Positions 7,207 through 16,054 are shown, counted from the first letter of the stretch. The stretch is DNA of 32,186 nucleotides from Thiorhodococcus mannitoliphagus (GCF_010915725.1 NZ_JAAIJR010000062.1:1-32186), one strand, 5' to 3'. Notes: a model not told the origin generated them from the letters alone. Numbers and translations are program-made.

Positions 7207-8052
7207 ATGACCAACTACATCATCGCCCCGGCCATCATGACCGGGCTCGGCTTTTCCTTCGCCCTCATTCTGGCCGTCGCCTATCGCTACCTGAGAGTCG
7301 CCGAGGATCCTCGTGTCGATGAGGCCGAGACCTTGCTGCCGGGCTCCAACTGCGGCGCCTGCGGCGAGCCCGGCTGCCGGGCCTTCGCGGAGAAGCTGGT
7401 CGCTGGCCAAGTCTCGCCCGGGCACTGCACGGTCGCCAGTCCAGACATCGTCGATGCGGTCGCTGCGTTGCTGGACGTCGACCCCGGTGGGCGCGAGCGG
7501 CGCACCGCGCGGCTGCACTGTGCCGGTGGCAAGGCGCAGGCGTTCCAGATCGCGGAGTATCACGGGTTCGAGAGCTGTCGCGCGGCGTCCCTGGTCTCGG
7601 GTGGCGGCAAGGGCTGCGCCTGGGGCTGCCTTGGCCTGGCAGACTGCAGGACGTCATGCGATTTCGACGCCATCGAGATGAGCCCGAACGGCCTGCCCGT
7701 GGTTGATCCGGTCAAGTGCACGGCTTGCGGCGACTGTGTTGACGCCTGCCCTCGCGATCTCTTCGAACTGGTCCCCGAGAGTCATCACCTCTTCGTCCAA
7801 TGCAGTACGCCGCTGGCGGGCGATATCGCGCTGTCCCTCTGCTCGGCCGCCTGCGATGCCTGCGGACGCTGCGCCGCGGATGCCGCACCCGGACTCATCC
7901 GCATGGAAGACAATCAGCCCAATATCGACTACTCGGCCGGTGGGCCGGCGCGCCCAGACGCAACCTTCCGCTGTCCGACAGGAGCCATCCAGTGGGTCAC
8001 CGGGAAGCAGTTCCAGGAACAGCCGCGTCTTTCACCTCGGCATGGCAGCTGA
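7207..8052 (+). CDS. rnfB: Rnf complex iron-sulfur subunit RnfB (long type)
   Basis: RnfB passes electrons from reduced ferredoxin into the membrane Rnf complex. The 281-residue protein has an N-terminal membrane anchor (about 8-27). The ASF-type cluster motif follows: Cys 49, 52, 57 and 74 in SNCGACGEPGC...C. Further cysteines at 137, 141, 147 and 151 precede a canonical CTACGDCVDACP (171-182). This multi-cluster C-terminus resembles the long clostridial/Bacteroidetes RnfB more than the short proteobacterial one. The next cluster motif is decayed: Cys 212, 216, 219 and 222 are irregularly spaced and the final CP is replaced by AP. The last motif retains only RCPTGAI (255-261). The long PFOR-like gene follows after a 163-bp gap with no clear promoter. 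Confidence 0.9.
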   Translation: MTNYIIAPAIMTGLGFSFALILAVAYRYLRVAEDPRVDEAETLLPGSNCGACGEPGCRAFAEKLVAGQVSPGHCTVASPDIVDAVAALLDVDPGGRERRTARLHCAGGKAQAFQIAEYHGFESCRAASLVSGGGKGCAWGCLGLADCRTSCDFDAIEMSPNGLPVVDPVKCTACGDCVDACPRDLFELVPESHHLFVQCSTPLAGDIALSLCSAACDACGRCAADAAPGLIRMEDNQPNIDYSAGGPARPDATFRCPTGAIQWVTGKQFQEQPRLSPRHGS

Positions 8053-8215
8053 TCCAGCGTCAGAGCGGATCCCGCTGCCGCAAGGGCGCCAACCAGCGCG
8101 AGAGAATGGTAATGTTTAGAGATTCTATTGAACCCCCGCGTCTGATTCCTTTGTTGATCATGGATCCGTTCAGGTCGTTGACTATGTCGTGCCGTCCGGC
8201 TGGAGAAATCTTCTG

Positions 8216-11200
8216 ATGTCCAGCTTCTCGAACAGCGCCTTGCGCTTGCTGCGGCGCGTGCTCGGCTCCCCTGCGCGCGTGGCGGGCCCTTACGCCGGGG
8301 AGCCGACGGCGCTCGACGGCAACACCGCGATCGCGGCAACAGAGGCAGCGATCAGCGAGGTCGCCGGCCTGGGCGCCTCTTTTCCTGCCGACACGGCTGA
8401 TTTCGCCTGGCGCGCCGAGCAGCGCCGTCACGGCCGCAATCGGCTCGGCAGCGCGCTGAACACCTTGGGCGCGGAAGGCGCGCGCGGCGCGATCGCGAGT
8501 GCGCTGGGGGCGTCCCTGGGCGGGGCTCGCGCGACGGTCTTTCTATCATCAACCGATCTTGCCGCGGCCATGGACCAACTGCGGGCCGCTGCCGGCTATC
8601 GCGCCCCGCTGGTCCTGCATCTCGCCAATCGCGCCCTGTCCGGCCCGGCGCAGGTCACGGGCAGCGGCCACGAGGCCCTGCACATGGCCTGCGACAGCGG
8701 CTGTTTCGTACTGGTGGCCAGCAATGCCCAGGAAGCGGTGGACTTCAGCCTGATCGCGCGCCGCGTGTCGGAGCAAGTGCTGGTCCCGGGACTGGTCGCA
8801 ATGGACGGCGAGCAAACGGCACTCGCCATGCAGGACGTGCGCCTGGCGCCCCGCGAGCTCATCACCCGGTTTGTCGGCAAGCCAGGCGATACCATCGAGG
8901 CATCCAGCGCGACTCAGCGCCTCGTCTTGGGCGAGCGACGCCGCCGCCTGCCGCGCCGCCATGATCCGGAACACCCCGTCCTGCTCGGCTCGACGCAGGC
9001 ATCCGAGATCTGGGGTTTGGCCGCGGCGTCCAAGGCGGTCTTCGAGAGCGACGTCGCCGCAGCGCTTGGCCAGGCCATGGCCGATCTCGGCCGCGAGACC
9101 GGGCGTCGCCACGCCGCCGTCTCGGCCTATGGCGTCGAGGATGCCAGCCTGGTGCTCATGGTGCTCGGCGCGGCCGTGGAAACCGCGGAGGCGGCGGCCG
9201 ACTGGTTGCGGCAGCATGAGCGCCTCAAGGTCGGTGTGCTCGGCCTGCGCCAGTTGGCCCCCTTCCCCGAGGATGCGCTGCTCGCCCATCTGAAGGCAGG
9301 TCAAGATGTCCTGGTGCTCGAACGGCTGGATGGGCCGCTCGGCCAGGAGCCACCACTGCTGCGTGAGCTGCGCGCCGCCTTGCATCGCGCGGCCGGAGCA
9401 GCACGGCGTGAACTCTCGGACCTCCGCCTGCTGCGCACTCAGCCCGTCATCTATGGGCTGGGCGGTCTGCCGTTGCGGGGCGCCGACCTCACCGCGCTCT
9501 GCCTGGCCGCCAAGAGACGTCAGCCGATTCCGCGCTATCTCGGCCTCGACTTCGCCCCCGCCACGAGCCCCTACCCAAAGCGTCAGATCCTGCTCGACCG
9601 CCTGAAGCGCGATCACCCAGACATCGGCAAGCTCGGACTGCGCTCCACTCGGCCCGAGCCGGACCTGCGCCCGGCACGCGCGCTCACGCTCGCCATCCAT
9701 CGCCGGTCCGGGCAACGCGGTGAAGGTCTGGCGGCCGAGGCCTCGGCGCTCTTGTTCGCCCTGTTCGGCGGACGCCTGCGCAGCCGACCGGCACTCCCGG
9801 CGCAGCCCTGGGGTTCCTACTGCATCGACCGCCTGACCACTGGTCCCGATACCCTGCGCGATCCTGGCGCAATCCCGCCCGTGGATCTCTCGGTCTTGAC
9901 GCTCGACGCCGCCGTGCAGGGCTCTGATCCACTGCTCCATCTCAGCCCGGAGGGCGTCCTGCTCATCCTCGGCCCGGCCGAGGACGGCATCCTCTGGCCG
10001 CGTCTCGACCCCGAACTGCAACAGGGGCTGCGACACCAGAAGACCGCCCTCTACGCCCTGACGCCTCCGCCTGGGGATCTCGATTCCGCGCTGCTCGGCG
10101 CCATCTGCGGTGTGCTCATCGAGCGCGGCTGGCTGGACAGCTCGACCCGCCGCGCCCAGTCCCTCTGGGAGACACAGCAAGCGGAGAGCCCAGATCCCAA
10201 GACCGCCGAATTCGCGGCCGGACTCAATGGTGTGCGTCGCGTCGACTACCTCCAGCTCCCCGATGCCCCGCGTCCCCCAGCCCCCATCGACGACCAGGCA
10301 CCAACCGTGGTGCGCGCGCTCGGACATGGCGACGACGGCTACGACAGCTTGCCGCGTTTCTGGGACCAGGTCGGCGTGCTCTATCGCACCGGTCGACCCC
10401 ATGAGCTGACGCCGGATCCCTATCTCGGGCTCGGCGCCATCCCGCCGCTGAGCGCGGCCTTCCGCGACCTCAGCGCGCAGCGCAGCCTCATGCCGGACCT
10501 CGATCCAGGACTCTGCACCGGCTGCGGTCAGTGCTGGAGCAGCTGCCCGGACAATGCCGTCGGCGCCGTCGCGGTGACGCCTCGCCGGTTGCTGGACGGC
10601 TTGATTGGCGCGACCAAGGCGACCGCCTTGCAGCCGCTTGCCGCCAAGCTGGCCGAGCGCATGGCCCAAGACTGCGCTGCGGAAGATGAGGCGTCCGCCA
10701 GGTCGCTCGGCGGTTTGCTCGACGAGGCACTGACCTGGCTCGGCGGCAAGATGCCGTTGCCGGCCGAACGCAAGGAGGCGGTGAGCGTCGACGCCGCGCG
10801 CCTCAAAGACGCTATCGGCAAGCTGCCGGTCGCCGTGACCGACCCCCTCTTCCGCGCCCCTGAATCCACGACGCGCGGCAGCGGCCGATTGCTCTTCATT
10901 GCCGTAGAGCCGGCCGCCTGCAAGGGCTGCGGCATCTGCGCCCGGGTCTGCGCGCCGGGCGCACTGAGCATGACCCATCAGGGTCCGGACCATGTCGAGC
11001 AGTCCAGGATGGTCCGTCGCGCCTGGGAACAGCTCCCCGACAGCGACGCCGAAACCATGGCGCTAGCGGCCGCATCCGCTATAGACGCCCTTGCCGCATG
11101 CCTCCTGAATCGCCGCACGGCGGGCAGCATGATCGGCGGAGACGGGGTGGAATCCGGCTCGGGCGCCAGACTCGCACTGAGGCTCGCGCTCGCGGTCGCG

Positions 11201-12763
11201 GAGGCTCATCAGGCGCCCGCTCGCGCGGCGCTCGTCAGCCAGGTTGCGGAGACGCGCGAGCGCATTGCGCGACTGATTCGCGGCATCCTCGCCGACGCGC
11301 TCCCGGCGGACGACCTGGACGCCTTGGCGCGCGGCCTGGCAAACGTCGGGACGCGCCCAACGGATCTCAGCACCGTCGTCGGTCTGGCAGAGGATCAGAT
11401 CGGCAGCGCGCTTGACGTCGAGCGGCTCGGGCGCCTGGTTGAACTGGCGCGCCAGCTCGCACGCGACGAGGATCAACTCGCCGGCGGACGGCGCGGCCTG
11501 GGCCGGGCGACTGTCAGTCTGGTGCTGTCACCCGAGAACGCCGACGGCCTGGCCGGGGCCTTTCCGCAAAACGCCTTCCGCATCCCCGTCACCGTCGATC
11601 CCACCGGGGACGGGCCTCAGCTCGCCGCCGGTCTGCTCGAGGCCCAGCTGCGCCAGGCGACCGAGGGTCTCGGACTGCTGCGCAAGGCGCGCCTGGAGCT
11701 GGACAAGCCAGCGGATGCCAAGCGGCTGTGGTCCGAGCTGGACACACTGAGCTGGCAGGAGCTGAGCGCGGACGAGCGCGCCACCTGCCCGGCGCTGCTC
11801 CTGGTCGGCTGCAGCCGTATGCTCGCCGGACGCGGTCTGGCGCAGCTCATCTGGCTCCTCGGGAGCGGACTGCCGGTCAAGGTGATGGTGCTCTCGGAAC
11901 TCGACCTGGGGCTGACCGACCGCGCTGGTATGGACTCACTGCCCGCGGCACTGCCGGATCCCGGCATCCAGCTCGCACAGCTGGCGCTGAGCCAGCCTCA
12001 GGTGTTCGTCGCCCAAACGTCGCTCGGGGCGCCTGAGCACCTGATGCGCAGTCTGCAAGAGGCCCTGGCGGCGCCAGGCCCGGCGCTGATCCATCTGCAT
12101 GCGCCCAGCCCAGCACGCCATGGCTTCGCGACGGACCGCACACTGGACCAGGCGCGGCTGGCGGTGGAGACCCGGACCCTGCCGCTCTTCATCTATGACC
12201 CGCAGGCCGCAGGCGTCTTCGGCTCGCGGCTCGACCTGGCGGGTAATCCCGCGCCTCAGGCGACCTGGCCAAGCGCGGCAGGCGGGCCCGTCACACCCGC
12301 CGATTGGGCGGCAACAGAGAGGCGCTTCGCCGACTACCTCAGCCCGCTCGCCGAGGACAGCCCCAAGCCGATCCGACTGCCGGCCTATCTGGCGCTCCCG
12401 CCCGAGCATCGTCCGGGACAGACCCCCTTTATCAGCGTCGAGCGCCCGGATCGCGCCCCGGTCCGCTACGCGGTTGCGCCGGAGCTGGCGCGCCTGTGCG
12501 AGGAGCGCCGCGACTCTTGGCGTATCCTGCAAGAGCTTGCGGGTCTGGTCACGCCCTTCACGGCGCGCGTGCAGGAGGCCGCAGAAGCCGCCGTCGCTGC
12601 CGCGCACCAGGCCGAACTGACCGAGCAGGCCGCCCGCTATGAGCAGCAGCTCGCCGCGCTGCGGCAAACGTTCGAGCAGGAGATGCGGCAGGACATCCGT
12701 GAGCGGCTGATGACGCTGGCCGGGTATCATCGCCAGACCGATGACGCCCAGCAGAGACATTAA
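8216..12763 (+). CDS. PFOR/NifJ-like protein lacking TPP and proximal-cluster sites, in the rnf operon
   Basis: The start ATG at 8216 follows GGAG at 8202-8205; a GTG at 8189 is an alternative. The product is 1515 residues against about 1170 for NifJ. NifJ domain order is followed: domain I (about 30-240), domain II (about 250-440), a gamma-like domain with GQRGEGLAAEASALL (about 490-640), an EKR-like linker, CTGCGQCWSSCP (767-778), a roughly 120-residue insert, CKGCGICARVC (902-912), a long helical insert, a TPP-domain-like part (about 1190-1335) and a coiled-coil tail. Key residues are missing. YPITPSS is FPADTAD (56-62). The GDGW of the TPP site is GCSR (1198-1201). DTEVYSNTGGQ is SELDLGLTDRA (1227-1237). 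The CxGCGE pair and the Cys of SPCxxHG are absent. It should not bind TPP or the proximal cluster. A role as ferredoxin-binding or electron-relay subunit of Rnf is inference. Confidence 0.85.
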   Translation: MSSFSNSALRLLRRVLGSPARVAGPYAGEPTALDGNTAIAATEAAISEVAGLGASFPADTADFAWRAEQRRHGRNRLGSALNTLGAEGARGAIASALGASLGGARATVFLSSTDLAAAMDQLRAAAGYRAPLVLHLANRALSGPAQVTGSGHEALHMACDSGCFVLVASNAQEAVDFSLIARRVSEQVLVPGLVAMDGEQTALAMQDVRLAPRELITRFVGKPGDTIEASSATQRLVLGERRRRLPRRHDPEHPVLLGSTQASEIWGLAAASKAVFESDVAAALGQAMADLGRETGRRHAAVSAYGVEDASLVLMVLGAAVETAEAAADWLRQHERLKVGVLGLRQLAPFPEDALLAHLKAGQDVLVLERLDGPLGQEPPLLRELRAALHRAAGAARRELSDLRLLRTQPVIYGLGGLPLRGADLTALCLAAKRRQPIPRYLGLDFAPATSPYPKRQILLDRLKRDHPDIGKLGLRSTRPEPDLRPARALTLAIHRRSGQRGEGLAAEASALLFALFGGRLRSRPALPAQPWGSYCIDRLTTGPDTLRDPGAIPPVDLSVLTLDAAVQGSDPLLHLSPEGVLLILGPAEDGILWPRLDPELQQGLRHQKTALYALTPPPGDLDSALLGAICGVLIERGWLDSSTRRAQSLWETQQAESPDPKTAEFAAGLNGVRRVDYLQLPDAPRPPAPIDDQAPTVVRALGHGDDGYDSLPRFWDQVGVLYRTGRPHELTPDPYLGLGAIPPLSAAFRDLSAQRSLMPDLDPGLCTGCGQCWSSCPDNAVGAVAVTPRRLLDGLIGATKATALQPLAAKLAERMAQDCAAEDEASARSLGGLLDEALTWLGGKMPLPAERKEAVSVDAARLKDAIGKLPVAVTDPLFRAPESTTRGSGRLLFIAVEPAACKGCGICARVCAPGALSMTHQGPDHVEQSRMVRRAWEQLPDSDAETMALAAASAIDALAACLLNRRTAGSMIGGDGVESGSGARLALRLALAVAEAHQAPARAALVSQVAETRERIARLIRGILADALPADDLDALARGLANVGTRPTDLSTVVGLAEDQIGSALDVERLGRLVELARQLARDEDQLAGGRRGLGRATVSLVLSPENADGLAGAFPQNAFRIPVTVDPTGDGPQLAAGLLEAQLRQATEGLGLLRKARLELDKPADAKRLWSELDTLSWQELSADERATCPALLLVGCSRMLAGRGLAQLIWLLGSGLPVKVMVLSELDLGLTDRAGMDSLPAALPDPGIQLAQLALSQPQVFVAQTSLGAPEHLMRSLQEALAAPGPALIHLHAPSPARHGFATDRTLDQARLAVETRTLPLFIYDPQAAGVFGSRLDLAGNPAPQATWPSAAGGPVTPADWAATERRFADYLSPLAEDSPKPIRLPAYLALPPEHRPGQTPFISVERPDRAPVRYAVAPELARLCEERRDSWRILQELAGLVTPFTARVQEAAEAAVAAAHQAELTEQAARYEQQLAALRQTFEQEMRQDIRERLMTLAGYHRQTDDAQQRH

Positions 12764-12841
12764 AGCAGGTCATGTTTCGACAGACGCCCTCGGCATCGCC
12801 CGTCGATCACGGGATGCGCCGGACTCTACCCAGCCTGGCAA

Positions 12842-12880
12842 CTAACCACTAACCACTGACCACCGACCACCGACCACCGA
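12842..12880 (+). repeat. Heptanucleotide tandem repeat before rnfD
   Basis: Five consecutive heptamers of the form CYRACCA (CTAACCA twice, CTGACCA, CCGACCA twice) run to 12876, plus a partial sixth. They sit 14-52 bp upstream of the rnfD start, in the 130-bp gap after the PFOR-like gene. Such arrays can vary in length by slippage, and here that would alter spacing ahead of rnfD. No Shine-Dalgarno sequence or promoter is obvious around it. Confidence 0.7.
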
Positions 12881-12893
12881 TGGTACCCTCGAC

Positions 12894-13928
12894 TTGAAAC
12901 ATCGCGATCCCAAACTCCTCGTCCAGCCGGGACCGCTGCTGAAGCAGCCGCTCACCACGTCCATGGCCATGCGCGACGTCCTCATCGCGCTCGCTCCAGC
13001 GACGCTCGCGGGCATCTGGATGTTTGGGCTCGGCGCACTCCTCGTCCTGCTCGCCAGCATCGCGGGCGCCATGCTGACCGAGTGGACCTTCCTGCCGGAA
13101 GACAAGCGCCGCGATCAGCTCGCCAACGGCAGCGCACTGGTGACCGGACTGCTGCTCGGGCTGACGCTGCCGCCCGCACTGCCGCTCTGGATGGCCTTCC
13201 TCGGCGGTACCGTCAGCATCGGTCTCGGCAAGATCATTTGGGGCGGGCTGGGCTACAACCTCTTCAATCCGGCGCTGGTCGGCCGCGCCTTCCTGCTCGC
13301 GGCCTTTCCGGTCGCCATGACGACCTGGAGCGCCCAGACCGGCTCGACGGACTTCTTCCAGGTCGCAGCGTCCAATCTGGCCGCGCCCTTGATGCACCTC
13401 GACTATGACGGTGTTACCTCAGCGACGCCCTTGGGTCTCATGAAGTTCCAGCAGCAGTCGACGGCGCTCTGGGATCTCGTCATCGGCAAGACCTCCGGCT
13501 GTATCGGCGAGACCAGCGGGCTGTTGTTGATTCTCGGTGGTCTCTATCTCGCCTTCCGGCGTGATCTGGACTGGCGCATCCCGGTGTCCATCCTGATCAC
13601 AGTCGCGGCCTTCGCCAGCCTGCTCTTCCTGATCGACCCCGACCGCTACCCGGGACCGCTCTTCTCGGTGTTCTCCGGAGGCCTGTTGATCGGCGCCTTT
13701 TACATGGCCAGTGACCCGGTGACCTCGCCGCTAACGCCCAAGGGCGCCTGGATCTTCGGCATCGGCATCGGTCTCCTGGTGATGCTCATCCGGGTCTTCG
13801 GCGGCTTTCCCGAGGGCGTCATGTACGCCATCCTGCTCATGAATGCGGCAACCCCATTGATCGACCGCTACACCCAGCCACGCGTCTTCGGCAAGGGCCT
13901 CAAGTCACCCCAGGGTGGACACCAATGA
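12894..13928 (+). CDS. rnfD: Rnf complex membrane subunit RnfD
   Basis: RnfD is an integral membrane subunit that carries a covalently bound FMN and takes part in ion translocation coupled to electron flow. The 344-residue product (TTG start at 12894, directly giving the family N-terminus KLLVQPGP) has about nine hydrophobic segments. It has the conserved FNPALVGRAFLL stretch (124-135) and the flavinylation motif SATPL (176-180) with Thr178 as the expected FMN acceptor. The start has no strong Shine-Dalgarno; the heptamer array lies just upstream. The TGA overlaps the rnfG ATG by 4 nt (ATGA). Length and motifs are normal for the family. Confidence 0.92.
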   Translation: MKHRDPKLLVQPGPLLKQPLTTSMAMRDVLIALAPATLAGIWMFGLGALLVLLASIAGAMLTEWTFLPEDKRRDQLANGSALVTGLLLGLTLPPALPLWMAFLGGTVSIGLGKIIWGGLGYNLFNPALVGRAFLLAAFPVAMTTWSAQTGSTDFFQVAASNLAAPLMHLDYDGVTSATPLGLMKFQQQSTALWDLVIGKTSGCIGETSGLLLILGGLYLAFRRDLDWRIPVSILITVAAFASLLFLIDPDRYPGPLFSVFSGGLLIGAFYMASDPVTSPLTPKGAWIFGIGIGLLVMLIRVFGGFPEGVMYAILLMNAATPLIDRYTQPRVFGKGLKSPQGGHQ

Positions 13929-14821
13929 GCGCTGGATCAGATCAAGCAGCCAAGGCGTCCCATTGTCAGCGGACAGAGCCCAGCTCAACCCGGCTGGTCG
14001 CGACCCTGAGCATCGCGGGCCTGCTGTCCGGGCTCATCATCGTCTCGGTCTACGAGGCGACCCTGCCCACCATCACCGCCTATCAGGCCAAGATGCTGCG
14101 CGAGGCCGTGTTCAAGGTGCTCCCGGAGATCGACCACATCCAGCGCCTGGTTTACGCCGACGGCACTCTGGCCCCGAAGGATGCCGAGGAGCCCGACGAC
14201 GAGGCGGTCTTCGGCGGCTATGACGCTCGAGGCGGGCTGGTCGGCTATGCCATCCCAAGCGCCGGTCCGGGTTTTCAGGACACCATTCACCTGCTCTATG
14301 GCTATGTGCCTGCAGCGCGCATGGTGACTGGCATGGAGATCTTGGAGAGCCGTGAGACGCCTGGCTTGGGCGACAAGATCTACAAGGATCAGTCCTTCGT
14401 CGACGAGTTCGCCCGGCTTGCCGTCGCCCCGGAGATCCGTGCCGTCAAGAAGGGCACCGCAACCGCGCCCAACGAGGTCGACGCCATCACGGGCGCAACC
14501 ATCTCTTCCAAGGCAGTGGTGCGGATCATCAACGAGGGCAATCAGCGGTGGCTATCCAGGCTGCCAGCCTCAAGCGCTCAGCCGCAAGCTGAGCGCCGTG
14601 CAGTCCCTGAGCCCGAGCTTAGACAGCGTCCATCAACAACTTCCCCCCTTTCGCAAAGGGGGGCCAGGGGGGATTTCGGGCGGCATCGCTCGCATCGGGA
14701 AACAATTGATGGACACTTTCTTAGCGCTGCGAGCCCGCGTAAAGCCGCACCGCTGAATCCCGCACCGCATCCCGAATCCGAGCTACCCGCTGGAAGCCGG
14801 CCACTGGAGGCTGGAGGCTAA
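13925..14821 (+). CDS. rnfG: Rnf complex subunit RnfG with a MITE-derived C-terminal tail
   Basis: RnfG has one N-terminal membrane helix (about 27-45) and a periplasmic FMN-binding domain with a covalently bound FMN. The flavinylation motif DAITGATISS (186-195) is intact, with Thr192 as the expected acceptor. The family normally ends about 10-25 residues after this motif, near residue 215. This protein continues to 298. Residues 232-267 are encoded by a 107-bp MITE-like element (14618-14724). The rest of the tail is Pro/Ser/Arg-rich and reads like translated spacer DNA, including an 8-bp inverted repeat at 14574-14596. The tail probably has no conserved role and may have arisen by loss of the original stop. 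Translation is coupled to rnfD by a 4-nt overlap. Confidence 0.9.
   Translation: MSAGSDQAAKASHCQRTEPSSTRLVATLSIAGLLSGLIIVSVYEATLPTITAYQAKMLREAVFKVLPEIDHIQRLVYADGTLAPKDAEEPDDEAVFGGYDARGGLVGYAIPSAGPGFQDTIHLLYGYVPAARMVTGMEILESRETPGLGDKIYKDQSFVDEFARLAVAPEIRAVKKGTATAPNEVDAITGATISSKAVVRIINEGNQRWLSRLPASSAQPQAERRAVPEPELRQRPSTTSPLSQRGARGDFGRHRSHRETIDGHFLSAASPRKAAPLNPAPHPESELPAGSRPLEAGG
14618..14724 (+). mobile_element. 107-bp MITE-like element, copy A (inside rnfG)
   Basis: Bounded by CTTAG on both sides, with GTCCATCAA at 14628-14636 and its inverted copy TTGATGGAC at 14706-14714. An internal perfect hairpin CCCCCCTTT-CGC-AAAGGGGGG lies at 14643-14663. It is nearly identical, base for base and in length, to 25096-25202. 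There is no coding capacity of its own, but the + strand reading frame is open throughout and is used by rnfG. TTAG/TA-flanked short elements of this kind usually depend on an IS630/Tc1-like transposase elsewhere (inference). Confidence 0.85.
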
Positions 14822-14825
14822 CCCG

Positions 14826-15476
14826 ATGCCCAAATCCCAACCCGACGCCTATCAAGAATTCATCAAGGGCCTCTGGCGCGAAAATCCGGTCTTCGCCCAG
14901 GTGCTCGGCATGTGTCCCATGCTGGCGGTGACCAACTCCGCTGTGAACGGCCTCGCCATGGGCGCCGCCACTTTCTTCGTCCTGGTCGCCTCCAGCCTCT
15001 TGGTCGCCACGCTCAAGCAGTGGATCCCGCGGCAGGTCCGCATCTCCAGCTACATCATCATCATCGCGACCTTCGTGACCGTCACCGACTACACGCTGCA
15101 GGCGCTGGTGCCGGCAATCCACAAGGAACTCGGTGCCTTCATCCCGCTGATCGTGGCGAACTGTCTGATTCTTGGCCGCCAGGAGGCCTTCGCATCGCGT
15201 CAGCCCGTGGGACTGGCCCTCGTGGACGCCCTGGGGATGGCCACCGGCTTCCTCTTCGCCCTGCTGGCGCTCGGCAGCGTGCGCGAGATCCTGGGCGAAG
15301 GCGCCCTCTTCGGCGTCGATCTCTTCGGACCTAACTTCGAGCCCTGGGTCATCATGGTCCTGCCGCCGGGCGGCTTCCTGACCCTGGGTTTGCTGCTGCT
15401 CTTCTTCAGCTGGCTTGCCGAGCGCCGCCAGAAGCTGGCCGAACGGCTGGCTGAGATGGAGGTCGAGGGATCGTGA
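14826..15476 (+). CDS. rnfE: Rnf complex membrane subunit RnfE
   Basis: RnfE is one of the two related six-helix core subunits of the Rnf complex (with RnfA) and helps hold the intramembrane Fe-S site. The 216-residue product has the family stretches ENPVFAQVLGMCPMLAVT (19-36), SYIIIIATFVTVTDY and FIPLIVANCLILGRQEAFAS, and several transmembrane helices. A GGAGG at 14813-14817 precedes the ATG by 8 nt, an efficient start after the rnfG stop at 14821. The TGA overlaps the GTG start of rnfA (GTGA). Cys30 in GMCP and Cys in VANC correspond to the conserved cysteines of this subunit. Length is normal. Confidence 0.94.
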   Translation: MPKSQPDAYQEFIKGLWRENPVFAQVLGMCPMLAVTNSAVNGLAMGAATFFVLVASSLLVATLKQWIPRQVRISSYIIIIATFVTVTDYTLQALVPAIHKELGAFIPLIVANCLILGRQEAFASRQPVGLALVDALGMATGFLFALLALGSVREILGEGALFGVDLFGPNFEPWVIMVLPPGGFLTLGLLLLFFSWLAERRQKLAERLAEMEVEGS

Positions 15477-16051
15477 ACGAGTTGGTCTGGATCTTCATCA
15501 GCGCCTTGCTGGTGAACAACTTCGTGCTGGCCTACTTCCTCGGACTCTGTCCCTTCCTGGGCGTCTCCGGGCGTCTGGAGACGGCGCTGCGGCTGGGACT
15601 GGCGACCCTCTTCGTCATGCTGATCACCGCGCTCTGCTCCTGGCTGTTGAACACCTACGTGTTGATCTATGCGCCCTACCTGCGGCTCATCAGCTTCATC
15701 GTCGTCATCGCCAGCACGGTGCAGTTCATCGAGATGGTCATCAAGCGGGTCAGCCCCGGACTCTTCCGCGCCCTGGGCATCTTCCTACCACTCATCACCA
15801 CCAACTGCGCCATCCTGGGTCTGGCCATCTTCGCGACCAACAAGGGTTACGGGCTCGTCGAGGGCATGACCTACGCCCTCGGCGCGGGTCTCGGCTTCAC
15901 CCTGGCCCTGGTCCTCATGGCCGGGCTGCGCGAGGAGACCCAGATCGCACCCGTGCCCAGACTGCTGCGCGGCACGGCGCTCAACCTCATCATTGCCGGC
16001 ATCCTCTCCATGGCCTTCATGGGCTTCGCCGGACTCTTCAGCGCGGCCTGA
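15473..16051 (+). CDS. rnfA: Rnf complex membrane subunit RnfA
   Basis: RnfA is the partner of RnfE in the membrane core of the ferredoxin:NAD oxidoreductase. The 192-residue protein starts with GTG (15473-15475), which overlaps the rnfE stop and is preceded by GAGGGA. It shows the expected motifs NNFVLAYFLGLCPFLGVS, IVVIASTVQFIEM and LPLITTNCAILGLAIF, with six hydrophobic segments. The conserved cysteines in GLCP and TNC are present. It ends at 16051, three bases before the next small ORF. Length and sequence are typical of the family. Confidence 0.94.
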   Translation: MNELVWIFISALLVNNFVLAYFLGLCPFLGVSGRLETALRLGLATLFVMLITALCSWLLNTYVLIYAPYLRLISFIVVIASTVQFIEMVIKRVSPGLFRALGIFLPLITTNCAILGLAIFATNKGYGLVEGMTYALGAGLGFTLALVLMAGLREETQIAPVPRLLRGTALNLIIAGILSMAFMGFAGLFSAA

Positions 16052-16054
16052 AGC

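Noticed and set aside
8549-10993. 814-codon open frame on the minus strand
   Set aside because: It lies wholly antisense to the PFOR-like gene, has no recognisable motif, and is expected from high-GC codon bias.
12842-12880. Possible CRISPR-like array
   Set aside because: Units are 7 bp with no spacers; it is a simple tandem repeat and no cas genes are present.
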